A DNA stretch of 64,000 bases from Paraburkholderia elongata (GTDB taxonomy: Bacteria > Pseudomonadota > Gammaproteobacteria > Burkholderiales > Burkholderiaceae). The position numbers were made by a program, and so were the translations under genes. Under the pieces are notes generated by a model. The model saw nothing but the letters and a program-made list of their open reading frames with translations, was not told where the DNA came from and searched no databases. The DNA lies in contig NZ_WOEZ01000199.1 of NCBI RefSeq assembly GCF_013177735.1, forward strand, positions 1 to 64,000, read 5' to 3'. The stretch's first letter is position 1; each line of letters begins with the position of its first letter. Positions 16,540 to 25,812 of the stretch are shown here, one piece after another.

Positions 16540-16994
16540 GCCGGCTTACCTCCCGCCGCCTCTTCGACCGCGTCCAGAATTCGCAGATGTGTTCCACAGC
16601 GGCAGAGATTGCCATCGAGCGCCGCGACGATTTCATCTCGCGTCGCATGCGGCCTTTGCTTAAGAAGCGCTGCGGAGGCCATCACCATCCCATTGATGCA
16701 ATAACCGCACTGGGCCGCCTGATGCTTGATAAAGGCAGCGATGACGCGATTCTGCGGGCGCTGCGCCGCCAGGGCTTCCACCGTTGTCACCGGTTGCGAT
16801 ACGGCGGATATCGGAATGACACAGGAACGAATCGCGTCATCGCCCAGGTGCACGGTGCAAGCACCGCATTGTGCCAAACCACATCCGAACTTTGGCCCGT
16901 TCAGCTTCAGTTCATTGCGCAATACGTAGAGCAACGGCGTTTCAGGACTCGACGTTGTATCGTGTGGCGCTCCGTTGACGATGATTCTCTTCAT
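16536..16994 (-). CDS. [2Fe-2S] subunit, IorA type (first copy)
   Basis: A 152-residue small subunit with two [2Fe-2S] clusters. The plant-ferredoxin motif is FGCGLAQCGACTVHLG, and the second cluster uses QCGYC and CRCG. It lacks its own signal peptide and is expected to be carried out with the Tat-bearing large subunit. ATG 16994 gives the family start MKRIIVNG; the longer frame upstream has no family resemblance. It is placed just ahead of its large subunit, the usual order. Confidence 0.92.
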   Translation of the reverse strand: MKRIIVNGAPHDTTSSPETPLLYVLRNELKLNGPKFGCGLAQCGACTVHLGDDAIRSCVIPISAVSQPVTTVEALAAQRPQNRVIAAFIKHQAAQCGYCINGMVMASAALLKQRPHATRDEIVAALDGNLCRCGTHLRILDAVEEAAGGKPA

Positions 16995-17008
16995 CACATT
17001 GACTCCGA

Positions 17009-17797
17009 TCAGCCGGTATACCGAAGCAGAAAATCTCGCAGTGGACGATTGACGAATTGAGGATGAGTGAGGCAGGGCGCATGTCCCGCATTTTCCACGG
17101 TAACGAACTCCTTCAAATTCGGTAGTCCGTTCGCCAGCGATCGGCCATGCTCGATGTTGATGGCCGGATCGCACTCTCCGTGAAAGACAATGGCAGGACA
17201 AGTAATCTCGGCAAGGCGCTCCGTAATATCGTCCCGGCCGGTCAGTGCTTCGACAGGATGGTCGAATCCTGCCCGCGGAATTTTGTGCCAGGCGTCGACC
17301 CATCCGGCGGCGTCGAAATCTTCACCAATGAGTAGTGTCCGAAGGTTCTCGGCAACAGGACCGGCGCCGTTGTTCGACCACGTCTTCTTCAGATGGTTGA
17401 ACGAATCAATGACGGGTTGTGCATCGACGCCGGATCTCGTCGAAATCAAACAGATTGCCCGGAAACGCGCCGGCTCGAGGAGTGCCGCGCGCATTGAAAG
17501 AAAGCCGCCTTGTGACATGCCAACCAACGCTGCGGATGCGATCTCGAGATGATCGAGAAGCCCGAGGAGATCGAGTGCCGAATCCCAGAAATCAAACGAT
17601 TGGTGAACCGGGCCGGTCTTCCCGAAACCCCGTTGGTCCCACGTGATGCAGCGGAAATGGTCCTTCAATACTGCGATGTTGGTGTCGAACATCGACCCAT
17701 CCATCAGAAAACCGTGTGAGAAGACGACGGCAGGTTTATCGACGTTACCCGTGTCCGTATAGGAAAGATGCAAGCCGTTCCGTTTGAATTGCGGCAT
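17009..17797 (-). CDS. Alpha/beta hydrolase, enol-lactonase-like
   Basis: A 262-residue alpha/beta hydrolase. The nucleophile is Ser95 in GMSQGG; the acid is in HGECDPAINIEHG and the His in AGHAPCLTHP. The oxyanion HG is in SHGFLMDGSMF. Size and motifs resemble 3-oxoadipate enol-lactonases and related C-C hydrolases, but assignment is not certain. ATG 17797 (MPQFKRNG) is chosen over an upstream ATG with poor family fit. It lies 14 bp before the IorA gene, so it probably shares the transcript. Confidence 0.82.
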   Translation of the reverse strand: MPQFKRNGLHLSYTDTGNVDKPAVVFSHGFLMDGSMFDTNIAVLKDHFRCITWDQRGFGKTGPVHQSFDFWDSALDLLGLLDHLEIASAALVGMSQGGFLSMRAALLEPARFRAICLISTRSGVDAQPVIDSFNHLKKTWSNNGAGPVAENLRTLLIGEDFDAAGWVDAWHKIPRAGFDHPVEALTGRDDITERLAEITCPAIVFHGECDPAINIEHGRSLANGLPNLKEFVTVENAGHAPCLTHPQFVNRPLRDFLLRYTG

Positions 17798-17905
17798 GGT
17801 GGCCAGGCCCTCGTTGTCGTTAAGTGGCGGTGTGATGATCGGTGCAAGGTTGCAAGCACATTTCAACGTTTCCGCGGCTTCCCGACTTACCGGATGATCC
17901 GATTT

Positions 17906-18556
17906 TCATGGTGCCTTCAAACTGGACATATAGAGGGCGACCGCGCTGATTTCCTCGGGTGACAGCAGGGGGGCAATGGTTGTCATGGGTTTCCCCTTCG
18001 CTCCGCGGCGACCTTCCTTATACGCGCGGAGCTGCTTCTGAAGATACTCCGCATGCTGCCCGGCCAGACGCGGGAATGCCCCGGGGATTCCAGTACCGTT
18101 GGCGCCGTGGCATGCGATGCACGCCGGCGCCCCTTGCTGACTCCCGTTCGTGTATACCCGAAACCCACGCGCCAGCGTTGCGGCAGTCACTGAATCCTTG
18201 CTCGTTTCGTTACGCGGAACTTGCTTCGAATACCACGTTGCAAGCGAGTGAATATCATCGACCGAAAGATCTGCCGCTGCGCGCTCCATCAGCGGATTAT
18301 GGCGTAATGGACCGTGACCATCCGATCCTTTGAACATCATAAGCTGGCGAGTAAGGTAGTCCGGATGTTGCCCTGCGAGTGAAGGAATCGTATCGACATT
18401 GCTGTTCCCGTCGACTGTATGGCACGCGGCGCAGCGCTGAACAGCGAGCTCCGGCGCTCGGCCCCACAATTCTTCGGCGTGCGCGTTGGTGGCGAAGAAG
18501 AGCAGCGCACTGGCACCCGTCACGAAGTGACGAAAAAATTCAGTATGACTTCCCAT
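17906..18556 (-). CDS. Diheme cytochrome c, c4 type
   Basis: A 216-residue periplasmic cytochrome with a Sec signal (about 1-27, cut near AHA). Two heme sites are seen: CAACH at 42-46 and CIACH near 142-146, each followed by its own cytochrome-c domain (SLAGQHPDYLTRQL and RLAGQHAEYLQKQL repeats). It lies at the head of the hydrolase-IorAB gene run and is probably the electron acceptor linking the molybdenum hydroxylase to the respiratory chain. Confidence 0.92.
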   Translation of the reverse strand: MGSHTEFFRHFVTGASALLFFATNAHAEELWGRAPELAVQRCAACHTVDGNSNVDTIPSLAGQHPDYLTRQLMMFKGSDGHGPLRHNPLMERAAADLSVDDIHSLATWYSKQVPRNETSKDSVTAATLARGFRVYTNGSQQGAPACIACHGANGTGIPGAFPRLAGQHAEYLQKQLRAYKEGRRGAKGKPMTTIAPLLSPEEISAVALYMSSLKAP

Positions 18557-18693
18557 TGACGCGCCCGACCATGCTGTTTATCTTGCTGAAGGTTATTGCA
18601 GCAATCGCGCACCGGATGCTCAAATTGATCGGAAATTTACCGGATAGTCCTGCGATCGGATCCGTTGAAGTCGCGAGGCAACAGGAGAGAGGC

Positions 18694-19581
18694 ATGGAAC
18701 ATTTGGACGATCCTATCGGGCACGGGAAGCCCGCGTGGATCCTGCAGGGCGCGTTTGGGCGCGCCAGCGTGAATTACACCCGGCGCGCACTGGTCGCACA
18801 TGCACACGCGCAGTACCAGTTTCTATTCAAGCTCGGTGGCAGCGACAGTCACTTCCAGGTCTGTGATCGACCCTACGTCCTTTCAGACGGCGGGGCGATT
18901 CTCATCAATCCTTGGGAGTCCCACTCGAAGCCGGAGATTGGGGCGACTCCGGAAGTGGTGCTGTCGCTCGTCATAGAAGTCGACTGGCTGCGAGCGTCTC
19001 TTAAGCTTCCGGAAAGTCTCACGACACGTATCTTCCGATCGCCGTGCGTCGTCTGTACTCCGGACGTTCGACATCACGTGAACCGGTTGGCGGCGTCCAT
19101 GACGAATCCCGTAGGCAATCACGGAGATTCTCAGACCATGTTGACCGATCTGGTAGACGCTGTGGTACGGGATTTCGCCGACCCGGAGCTGACGTCGGGT
19201 TTCAGGGGGACAGGAAAGGCGGCCGACTTTCGAATCCGGAAGGCGCTGGATTACATCAACAAGAACGCCGTGCAGAATCTCTCGGTAGCTACGGTCGCTG
19301 AGTATGTGGGGCTTTCGCGGTCCCGATTCTTTGAACAGTTCAGAAACTGTGTTGGCATCCCGCCACAGCGTTACATTGATTGGATGCGCATGACGTTGGC
19401 CATTGAGCTTCTCACGACCACAAGCCGGCCGCTTATCGACGTTGCGCTGGAGTTGGGATTCGAGCAGCACAGTCACTTTACGCGCTTCTTCACGCAGCAT
19501 ATGGCGCTTCCGCCCAGCGAATTTCGCCGCCGTGCCGTGAACGTCGAGGCCGATCCCATGGCTGAAACCTCTCCAGTCTGA
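18694..19581 (+). CDS. AraC-family transcriptional regulator
   Basis: A 295-residue regulator. The N-terminal half (about 30-110) is a cupin-like sensor with HAHAQYQFLFKLGG. The C-terminal double helix-turn-helix contains LSVATVAEYVGLSRSRFFEQ and ALELGFEQHSHFTRFF, the standard AraC signature. ATG 18694 is preceded by AGGAGAGAGG; the long upstream extension is rejected. It is divergent from the cytochrome-hydrolase-IorAB run and is its likely activator. Confidence 0.88.
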   Translation: MEHLDDPIGHGKPAWILQGAFGRASVNYTRRALVAHAHAQYQFLFKLGGSDSHFQVCDRPYVLSDGGAILINPWESHSKPEIGATPEVVLSLVIEVDWLRASLKLPESLTTRIFRSPCVVCTPDVRHHVNRLAASMTNPVGNHGDSQTMLTDLVDAVVRDFADPELTSGFRGTGKAADFRIRKALDYINKNAVQNLSVATVAEYVGLSRSRFFEQFRNCVGIPPQRYIDWMRMTLAIELLTTTSRPLIDVALELGFEQHSHFTRFFTQHMALPPSEFRRRAVNVEADPMAETSPV

Positions 19582-19597
19582 TCGGTGTGCCGGAAGA

Positions 19598-19626
19598 CGC
19601 CACCGCTCCAGGCGGAGTCAGTGGCG
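19598..19626. terminator. Hairpin between convergent genes
   Basis: CGCCAC (19598-19603) pairs with GTGGCG (19621-19626), with an inner CTCC/GGAG pairing, followed on the plus strand by CTTTCG. It lies between the AraC gene and the convergent RidA gene. Confidence 0.5.
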
Positions 19627-19661
19627 CTTTCGAAAGCCGCGTACCGCGCATTCAGCTCGAC

Positions 19662-20132
19662 TTATTTTCCGTCGATGATTGCGATCCCCTGAATTTCGAT
19701 CTGGGACTGCCCCATCAATCCGTCAACGGTAATCAGGGCACTACCTGGAAATTTTCCGTCTGGAAAAAATTCCTTCCTGATGTCGGCGAAGTGGCCACCA
19801 TTGCGGACATCGGTGATGAATACGGTCATTGATGCGATATCGCTGAGATCACCACCCGACTTCTTCAGCGTTTCGCGAATCTCTGCAAATACTCGCCGGG
19901 CCTGACCGTCAAAGTCCAGAATCGGCTTGCCGTCGGCGCCAAAGCGGCCTGTTTGGCCAGCGAAGTACACCGTCTTCGCGGAATGGTCGCCCGTCACGGC
20001 AAGCGAATAGGCGCGTGCCTGGGTCTCCGGGGTCGTGACATAGTCCTTTGCCTGAACCGCTTGCGCAGCCAGGACTCCAATGGACGCCGCTATGGCGGCA
20101 ATAAGCGTTTTCGAGCCAATCATACGTTTCAT
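19662..20132 (-). CDS. Exported RidA-family protein (first of two)
   Basis: A 156-residue Rid-family protein with a clear Sec signal peptide (about 1-28, cut near QAVQA-KD), so it should be periplasmic, unusual for this mostly cytosolic family. The core matches family blocks: TVYFAGQTGRFG, IASMTVFITDVRNGGHF and QIEIQGIAIIDG. The catalytic Arg is absent (FPGSALITV reads Ser). It is closely similar to the exported copy at 21235. It lies downstream of the Tat-exported amidohydrolase gene. Confidence 0.85.
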   Translation of the reverse strand: MKRMIGSKTLIAAIAASIGVLAAQAVQAKDYVTTPETQARAYSLAVTGDHSAKTVYFAGQTGRFGADGKPILDFDGQARRVFAEIRETLKKSGGDLSDIASMTVFITDVRNGGHFADIRKEFFPDGKFPGSALITVDGLMGQSQIEIQGIAIIDGK

Positions 20133-20171
20133 CGTGCTGCTCCAAAGTACGGTATCTGGATCACTGCTGTC

Positions 20172-21254
20172 TTACGCGCCGAATCGAGGCATGAGGGCGA
20201 GGGCGTTGCCTCGTCCGATCGCAGCCAACTGAGCATCGTTGAACACACCGCATTCCGTGAGATTCTTGACGTGCTCGACGACGGTTCTGAAGGGGTAGTC
20301 GGTGCCGAAGAGAATCTGGGAATTTGGCACCAGCTTCGCCAACGCACCCATTGCCACATTGTTGGAAGTTTGGGCGGTGTCGTAGTAGAAGCGTTCGAGT
20401 TCATGGTTCAGACCCTTCGGCAGGCGCTTGGCAACTTGAGGGGTCTTCGCCCATCCGGCGAATCGCTCGATCAGGAACGGCATGGTGCCTCCCGCGTGGG
20501 AGAAGATGATGCGCACGTCAGGAAAGCGAGATGCCGTGCCGCTCGCGAGAATGCCGGCGATGGCGCGGGTCGTGTCGGTCTGATACTCGACGACATTGGG
20601 CGACACTGCCGCCTGGAGATTGCGGCAGCAGTCGGCGGTAGTCGGGTGCGTGTAGACGAGCGCCTTTCGACGATTCAACTCTGCGAATATCTCGTCAAAT
20701 GCAGGGTCCCCCAGCCACTTGTTGCCATAGCTGGTGTATAGCCCGATTCCGTCGGCTTTCAGCACGTCCAACGCGTATTCAATTTCCCGCAAGCTGCCTT
20801 CCACGTCCGGAAGCGGAAGTGCGGCGAACATGCCGAATCGTCTCGGATAGGCCGCCACCAGTTTGGCTGCGTATTCGTTGCAGTCGCGCGCCAACTTTCT
20901 CGCCTTCCCGGTGTCACCAAACCAGATGCCTGGGTTGCTGATCGACAGGATCGACGTGCTCACGCCCGATTGGTCCATCTGATCGATCGACCGCTCAACA
21001 GTCCATCCTGCGAGTGCACGGCGGGGCGTGGCCGAAGCACCTGGCACGGCGTCATCTTCGGGAACCTGATTCAGGTATCCAGGTGGCACCAGGTGATGGT
21101 GCACGTCGATCCAGTTGCGCCTTGCCGATGTCGGATCGCTGGTCTGGCTTTGTGCGGAAGCGGTCCCGACCACCCCTGCCGATGCGATTGCGACGAGTCC
21201 GGTGAGGAATTTCCGCCGACCGGGCCCGCAAAATTCACAATGATCGGTTGTCAT
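20172..21254 (-). CDS. Tat-exported amidohydrolase of the ACMSD/decarboxylase type
   Basis: A 360-residue amidohydrolase_2 family TIM-barrel. The first metal motif is DVHHHLVPP; further ligands are in YTHPTTADCC, FSHAGGTMPF and the final FGTDYPF. The family includes aminocarboxymuconate-semialdehyde decarboxylase and resorcylate decarboxylases. The start has a twin-arginine signal (GRRKFLTGLVAIASAG, cut near ASAQ), predicting export of a folded metalloenzyme. ATG 21254 overlaps the end of the exported RidA gene by 20 bp, so translation is coupled. Confidence 0.85.
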   Translation of the reverse strand: MTTDHCEFCGPGRRKFLTGLVAIASAGVVGTASAQSQTSDPTSARRNWIDVHHHLVPPGYLNQVPEDDAVPGASATPRRALAGWTVERSIDQMDQSGVSTSILSISNPGIWFGDTGKARKLARDCNEYAAKLVAAYPRRFGMFAALPLPDVEGSLREIEYALDVLKADGIGLYTSYGNKWLGDPAFDEIFAELNRRKALVYTHPTTADCCRNLQAAVSPNVVEYQTDTTRAIAGILASGTASRFPDVRIIFSHAGGTMPFLIERFAGWAKTPQVAKRLPKGLNHELERFYYDTAQTSNNVAMGALAKLVPNSQILFGTDYPFRTVVEHVKNLTECGVFNDAQLAAIGRGNALALMPRFGA

Positions 21255-21729
21255 TGCCCCCCACCACAGCGATCGCCTGAATCTCAATCAAGGCACCGGG
21301 CACGCCGAGATTGCGAATTGCGATCAGCGCGCTTGCGGGGTATTTGCCCGGTGCAAAGAACTCTTTTCGAATGTCGGAAAAGTGACCGCCGTTGCGGACG
21401 TCGGTAATGAAGACGGTCATCGAGACAATATCGCTTAGCTTGCCGCCGGCGGCTTCCAGGGTCTTCTCGATACGTTGGAACGCGGCTCGCGCCTGACCAT
21501 CGAAGTCACCGGGCAGCGGTTTGTTACCGATGTCGGCGATGTTCAGTTGCCCCGCGAGGTAGACGGTTTTTCCGCCTCGTGTCGACACTGACAGCGAATA
21601 GGCGCGTTTGTCGGTCTCGGGAGTGGTCAGAAACTCGTTCGCTTTTACCGGTAGCGCCGATGTCATCATGACGAAGGCAGCGGCGGCGGACACGATCGGG
21701 ACCAACGATCGTCTGATTGCTTGGGACAT
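21235..21729 (-). CDS. Exported RidA-family protein (second of two)
   Basis: A 164-residue Rid protein with a Sec signal (about 1-31, cut near PVKA-NE). Family blocks are GKTVYLAGQLNIAD, IVSMTVFITDVRNGGHF and LIEIQAIAVVGG. The catalytic Arg is Ser (YPASALIAI). ATG 21729 follows GAGGAA; a longer frame starts 21 bp earlier. Its 3' end overlaps the ACMSD-like gene, suggesting that the two products act on one substrate in the periplasm. Confidence 0.85.
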   Translation of the reverse strand: MSQAIRRSLVPIVSAAAAFVMMTSALPVKANEFLTTPETDKRAYSLSVSTRGGKTVYLAGQLNIADIGNKPLPGDFDGQARAAFQRIEKTLEAAGGKLSDIVSMTVFITDVRNGGHFSDIRKEFFAPGKYPASALIAIRNLGVPGALIEIQAIAVVGGNDNRSL

Positions 21730-21814
21730 CTTGCGTTCCTCTATTTGCACGTGTTGAAGATGCAGTCAAACTGCGTGGAAAAGCGACGCCGGCAGCCACC
21801 GGCGCTCGCTGGGA

Positions 21815-22974
21815 TCAGGTCTGTCTCGTTGGCACGCCCGCACGCGTATTGGCGGCAATGCGCTCTCGCATCTCCTGGGTGAATACCGCTTTCGGTAGCA
21901 TGCCGTGCACCGCTTTTGATGGAACGACGCTGTACGCGCTTGCAACCTGATCGGCGTACTGCGTAATGCGGAAGCTTCCCGCCATGCTCCACATGGCATA
22001 CGCATCCAGATCGCTGATGCCTGCGCTGGCAGCGAGCCATTTGATCAAACCGCGCAAACCGGAGGTGAGTGCGCTCTCTATCGAGTCCCCGAATCCCAAG
22101 CCAATCCAGTGGGTAGATGTCTCGGCCATTGGCGCGGGCAACGATGCGTTTTTGTGCAGGATGTACTGAATCTGCAAATCCTCCATCGCCGTTTCGATGG
22201 TGGTCTGATCGACCTGGCCATCGCCTTGTGCGGCGTGGGAGTTGCCGGTCCAGACCATCGCACCGTCGCGTGAGACGGGAAGAAACAGCGACGTTCCTGC
22301 CACCAGCTCGCTCAGTGCAATATTTCCCCCATTGGGGCCGGCAAGAATCGCGCTACGCGTTTCATCCGAGGCCGGAGCGGTTGCGATGAACCCTTGAATC
22401 GGCTTTAGAGGAATGCGGATGCCGGGGCAAAGTCGGCGTACTTGCGCTCCTCGTCGAATCGGAAATACTTGAGATAAGGTTTGTCGAATTCTCTCGGCAA
22501 CGCGCCGACACCGCGTGGCGCGGAGTTCCACCCCCAACTGATGGGCCGCAACTTGATCATTCGGCATTCGACCAGATCGCCTGGCTGCGCGCCTCTGATC
22601 GCGACCGGCCCGACCAGGGAGTACGGCCCTTGCGGATACTTTCGACGAATGGGCTCGCGCTCGGCGAAGCTCATGCCGTACTTTGCCTCGTTACCCCAGT
22701 TGATCCATGTATTGACGTAACGGACCACATCTCCCGATTCGATCGTCAGGACTGCTTCTGCTTTCGGATCGACGACGCCTACCCGAACGGTTTTTTCATT
22801 CGACTCGACGACATGCTGATGTCCTTCCGGTGTCGCGATGCTGGCCTGGGACGTGGAAGGGGCGGCGAACGGCATCGCCAATCCCAGGAGTCCCAGTGAA
22901 CTTCCAAGCTTGATGGCTTTGCGGCGGCTTGCCGACGGCACCTTGCCGTCTATTCCGGATTCTGTGTGGTTCAT
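21815..22974 (-). pseudogene. Acetamidase/formamidase, Tat-exported, broken by a frameshift
   Basis: Members of this family hydrolyse formamide or short amides to acid and ammonia. The first frame (22974 to 22405) has a Tat signal (SRRKAIKLG), then TWINWGNEAKYG and VECRMIKLRPISWGWNS. The second frame (to 21815) continues with IRIPLKPIQGFIATAP, AMVWTGNSHAAQGDGQVDQT and QYILHKNASLP. The switch is at the GGGG run near 22421-22428; one extra base would restore the join FAPGIRIPLK. This is either a real frameshift or a sequence error. It starts 4 bp inside the GlcG gene end. Confidence 0.75.
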
Positions 22975-23444
22975 TGCGGTGTATCCTGGGCACCAATCGC
23001 GGCGATACCGGTGCGAACGGCCAGTTCATCGAGTTCCGACGGCGCGCCGCTCGCGCCGATGGCGCCGATCAGCGCGCTCCCCAGGTAGATGGGCGAACTG
23101 CCTCGCGCAGGGAGTAGAGGCGCACCGTAACCGAGCGACGCGACGTTGCCCCACACCATCGGATTCTCTTCGTAGCGCTTCGCGAGAACATCGCCCGGCG
23201 TACCTCCAGTGGCAACGACAGCAAACGCTTTGCCACGCGCGATCTCGATGGTCACGAATCCTGCGCCGTCCATCCGCGCGGAGGAAACCACGTGCCCACC
23301 GGTATCGAGCACAACAATGCTCAGGCGCAGGTTCTTTTCCTGTGCAAACGCGATCGTTGCTTCTATGACTTTGCTTGCCTGCGCGTACGATATGGTTGGG
23401 CGCAGCAAGACGTCTTGATGGCTGGTGGGGGTTGGGTGGGTCAT
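22971..23444 (-). CDS. GlcG/HbpS-family heme-binding-like protein
   Basis: A 157-residue DUF336 protein, expected to bind heme, cobalamin or a small organic ligand. Family marks are IVVLDTGGHVVSSARMDGA, the ARGKAFAVV helix and GAIGASGAPSELDE near the C-terminus. No signal peptide is seen, in contrast to its neighbours. It overlaps the formamidase start by 4 bp and heads the block running formamidase, RidA, amidohydrolase, RidA. Confidence 0.82.
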   Translation of the reverse strand: MTHPTPTSHQDVLLRPTISYAQASKVIEATIAFAQEKNLRLSIVVLDTGGHVVSSARMDGAGFVTIEIARGKAFAVVATGGTPGDVLAKRYEENPMVWGNVASLGYGAPLLPARGSSPIYLGSALIGAIGASGAPSELDELAVRTGIAAIGAQDTPQ

Positions 23445-23625
23445 TGTGTTATCTCCGGAAATCGGAAGGCGTTGCGACGATATGGCATCGTAGGTCGTCG
23501 ATATCGTGTGTCTTTATCGTTAAGTCCGTTTTTTTGAACTTGCTCCACATGCATGGATCGCCTCGGCTTCCCAGAGCTTCGTCTGGAAAAAGAGCCGCAA
23601 TCCGGCCAGACAGGGCGGTGTTCCA

Positions 23626-25803
23626 TCAGTCGAAAGTGAATCCGTGTTTCGTCAACGGCAGCGCGTGGACACGTTCTCCGGTCGCCGCAGCGATGGCATT
23701 CGCGAGCGCGGGAATGACCACTGACAAAGGCGGTTCTCCGACCCCGCCCCAACTTCCTCCGGAGGGGAGTAATAGAGGCTCGACGATGGGCATATGGCGC
23801 ATCATCATGACGGGCGTGTCCGAGAAATTGCTTTGAACGACTTTGCCGTTGCGGATATTGACTTCGCCGAAGAAGGCGGCGCTCAACCCATACACGACGC
23901 ATGACTCGATCTGAGCGGCTACCGTGTCGGGATTGACTATGTGGCCGCAGTCGATAGCAACAATCACGCGTTTGACTTTGACCAATTTATTGGACGCGAC
24001 TTCGACTTCCACTGCCGCTGCGACATAGGTCTGATCCATCTCATTGACCGCGATGCCGACGCCATGTCCCTTCGGGCGCCGATTGTGCGAACGCGACGAC
24101 CTGGCTACTGCATCAAGGAGAGGAACAAGCTGCGAGTGATGTGCAAGCATCTGGCGTCGGTAGATGACCGGATCCTGCTGCGTATTGGCGCAAATCTCAT
24201 CGATAAAGCATTCGCGGGCAAACGGGTTCTGCGAGTGATACACCGCGCGCCAGAAGCCTACCGGCACGGCGGTGTTACGCATGGCGTAATTCACGTCCAG
24301 GTTCGAAATCGCATAGGGCATGTCGCGGAATCCGTCGGTCGGCATCAGGTCGATGCCATTCTTCAGTGCGCCGGGACGCAGGACACCTAACACTGAAGGC
24401 GACGCGACGTCGACTTTCCAGGCGATAACGTTGCCGTCCGCGTCGAGTGCGACACGTTGTCGAACAATGGAGGCTGGGCGGTAGAAGTCGTGTTGCACGT
24501 CTTCCTCGCGACTCCAGACCATTTTGACGGCGCGCCCCAGGAATTCTCTCGCGATCAGCATCGACATGCGTACATAGTCCTGGCTGATGCCGCGTCTGCC
24601 GAAACCTCCTCCCAAATACAGTCGATGAACCGTTACGTTCGCTTTCGGCACGCCGGCAATGTCTGCGGCAATGCCGAGCGAAATATCCGGACCTTGACTG
24701 GGCGCCCAGAGATCGACTTTCCCATCGGCAATGCGAGCCGTGCAGTTCTGCGGTTCCATCGTCGTATGTGCGAGAAACGGCGAAAAGTACTCGCTTTCCA
24801 GCGTTCTTTGGGCACCACTCAATATGGCGCCGGCGTCCCCCTGCTGCAGTATCGGCTTCAGATCGCTCACGAATCCTTCTGCGAGATAGGATCGAATGCT
24901 GGCGTCGTCCGATGTATCGTGTTCGCCAAAGTCCCACGTGACGTTCAGAAGCTTCGCGGCCTGCTGGGCCCGCCACCAGTTGTTGCCGACGACGGCAATG
25001 AAATTGTCGATCACGGTGACTTTGACAATGCCGCGCTTCCCGTCGACAGCGCTGCTGTCAACAGAGAGAGGTTTTCCGCCAAAAACCGGGCATTGAACAA
25101 CGGCTGCATAGAGCATGTCCGGTACGTGCACATCCATGCCGAACTCGGCAGTACCGTTTACTTTGGCTGGCAGGTCGAGACGCTGATACGGTTTTCCAAG
25201 CGTAGTCCACGCGGATCTATCTTTCAGTTTCACGTCTTTGGGGACGGGAAGCGCGCCGGCCTCGCTGGCCAATTCCCCATAGGTGAATTGGCGGCCGCTC
25301 TTCGCGTGGATGATTTTGCTTTGGCCTGCGCTGCATTCCGTCACGTCGACATTCCAGCGCTGCGCGGCGGCCTGTTTGAGCATCTGACATGCGTTTGCGC
25401 CGGCTTGCCGCAAGTATTGCTGCGAATCCCGCACACTCCGGCTGTCGCCGGTAATCATCGTCACGAATACGTTGTTGCGGGCCAGGTTCTCTGCCGGTGG
25501 AGCGAAAACCATTCGCACGTCCTGCCAATTGCATTCCAGCTCCTCCGCAATCAGCATGGGAAGTGCCGTTGCAACGCCTTGGCCCATTTCGACTCGGGCG
25601 ACTTCCAGAGTGATCTGGCCATCGGCGCCGATACGGACCCATGCATTGACTTCGGCCGGGTCCGCCGAGGTGCCCGAGATGATGGATCTCCCCGCGGAAG
25701 CTACGGGTAAGTGAAAGCCGATGGCGAGGCCAGGGACAACAGCCGCAGCGACCTTCAGAAACATGCGTCGGGAGTGTCGTGGCGTGTTCTTGGCGATAGC
25801 CAT
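23626..25803 (-). CDS. Molybdopterin-binding subunit, IorB type (second copy)
   Basis: A 725-residue xanthine-dehydrogenase-family large subunit with a Tat signal (SRRMFLKVAAA). Cofactor-binding segments include VEMGQGVATALPMLIAEEL and LGGGFGRRGISQDYVR, and the catalytic Glu is in WGGVGEPPLS. It belongs to the same type as the protein at 14296 but is clearly diverged, so it is not a recent duplicate. AAGGA precedes the ATG. It follows its iron-sulfur subunit by 9 bp. Substrate is probably an aromatic aldehyde or N-heterocycle. Confidence 0.9.
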   Translation of the reverse strand: MAIAKNTPRHSRRMFLKVAAAVVPGLAIGFHLPVASAGRSIISGTSADPAEVNAWVRIGADGQITLEVARVEMGQGVATALPMLIAEELECNWQDVRMVFAPPAENLARNNVFVTMITGDSRSVRDSQQYLRQAGANACQMLKQAAAQRWNVDVTECSAGQSKIIHAKSGRQFTYGELASEAGALPVPKDVKLKDRSAWTTLGKPYQRLDLPAKVNGTAEFGMDVHVPDMLYAAVVQCPVFGGKPLSVDSSAVDGKRGIVKVTVIDNFIAVVGNNWWRAQQAAKLLNVTWDFGEHDTSDDASIRSYLAEGFVSDLKPILQQGDAGAILSGAQRTLESEYFSPFLAHTTMEPQNCTARIADGKVDLWAPSQGPDISLGIAADIAGVPKANVTVHRLYLGGGFGRRGISQDYVRMSMLIAREFLGRAVKMVWSREEDVQHDFYRPASIVRQRVALDADGNVIAWKVDVASPSVLGVLRPGALKNGIDLMPTDGFRDMPYAISNLDVNYAMRNTAVPVGFWRAVYHSQNPFARECFIDEICANTQQDPVIYRRQMLAHHSQLVPLLDAVARSSRSHNRRPKGHGVGIAVNEMDQTYVAAAVEVEVASNKLVKVKRVIVAIDCGHIVNPDTVAAQIESCVVYGLSAAFFGEVNIRNGKVVQSNFSDTPVMMMRHMPIVEPLLLPSGGSWGGVGEPPLSVVIPALANAIAAATGERVHALPLTKHGFTFD

Positions 25804-25812
25804 GGTGTTTCC

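Noticed and set aside
24457-25710. 417-residue plus-strand frame opposite the second IorB
   Set aside because: Antisense shadow; no conserved motif, and the gene on the minus strand is intact.
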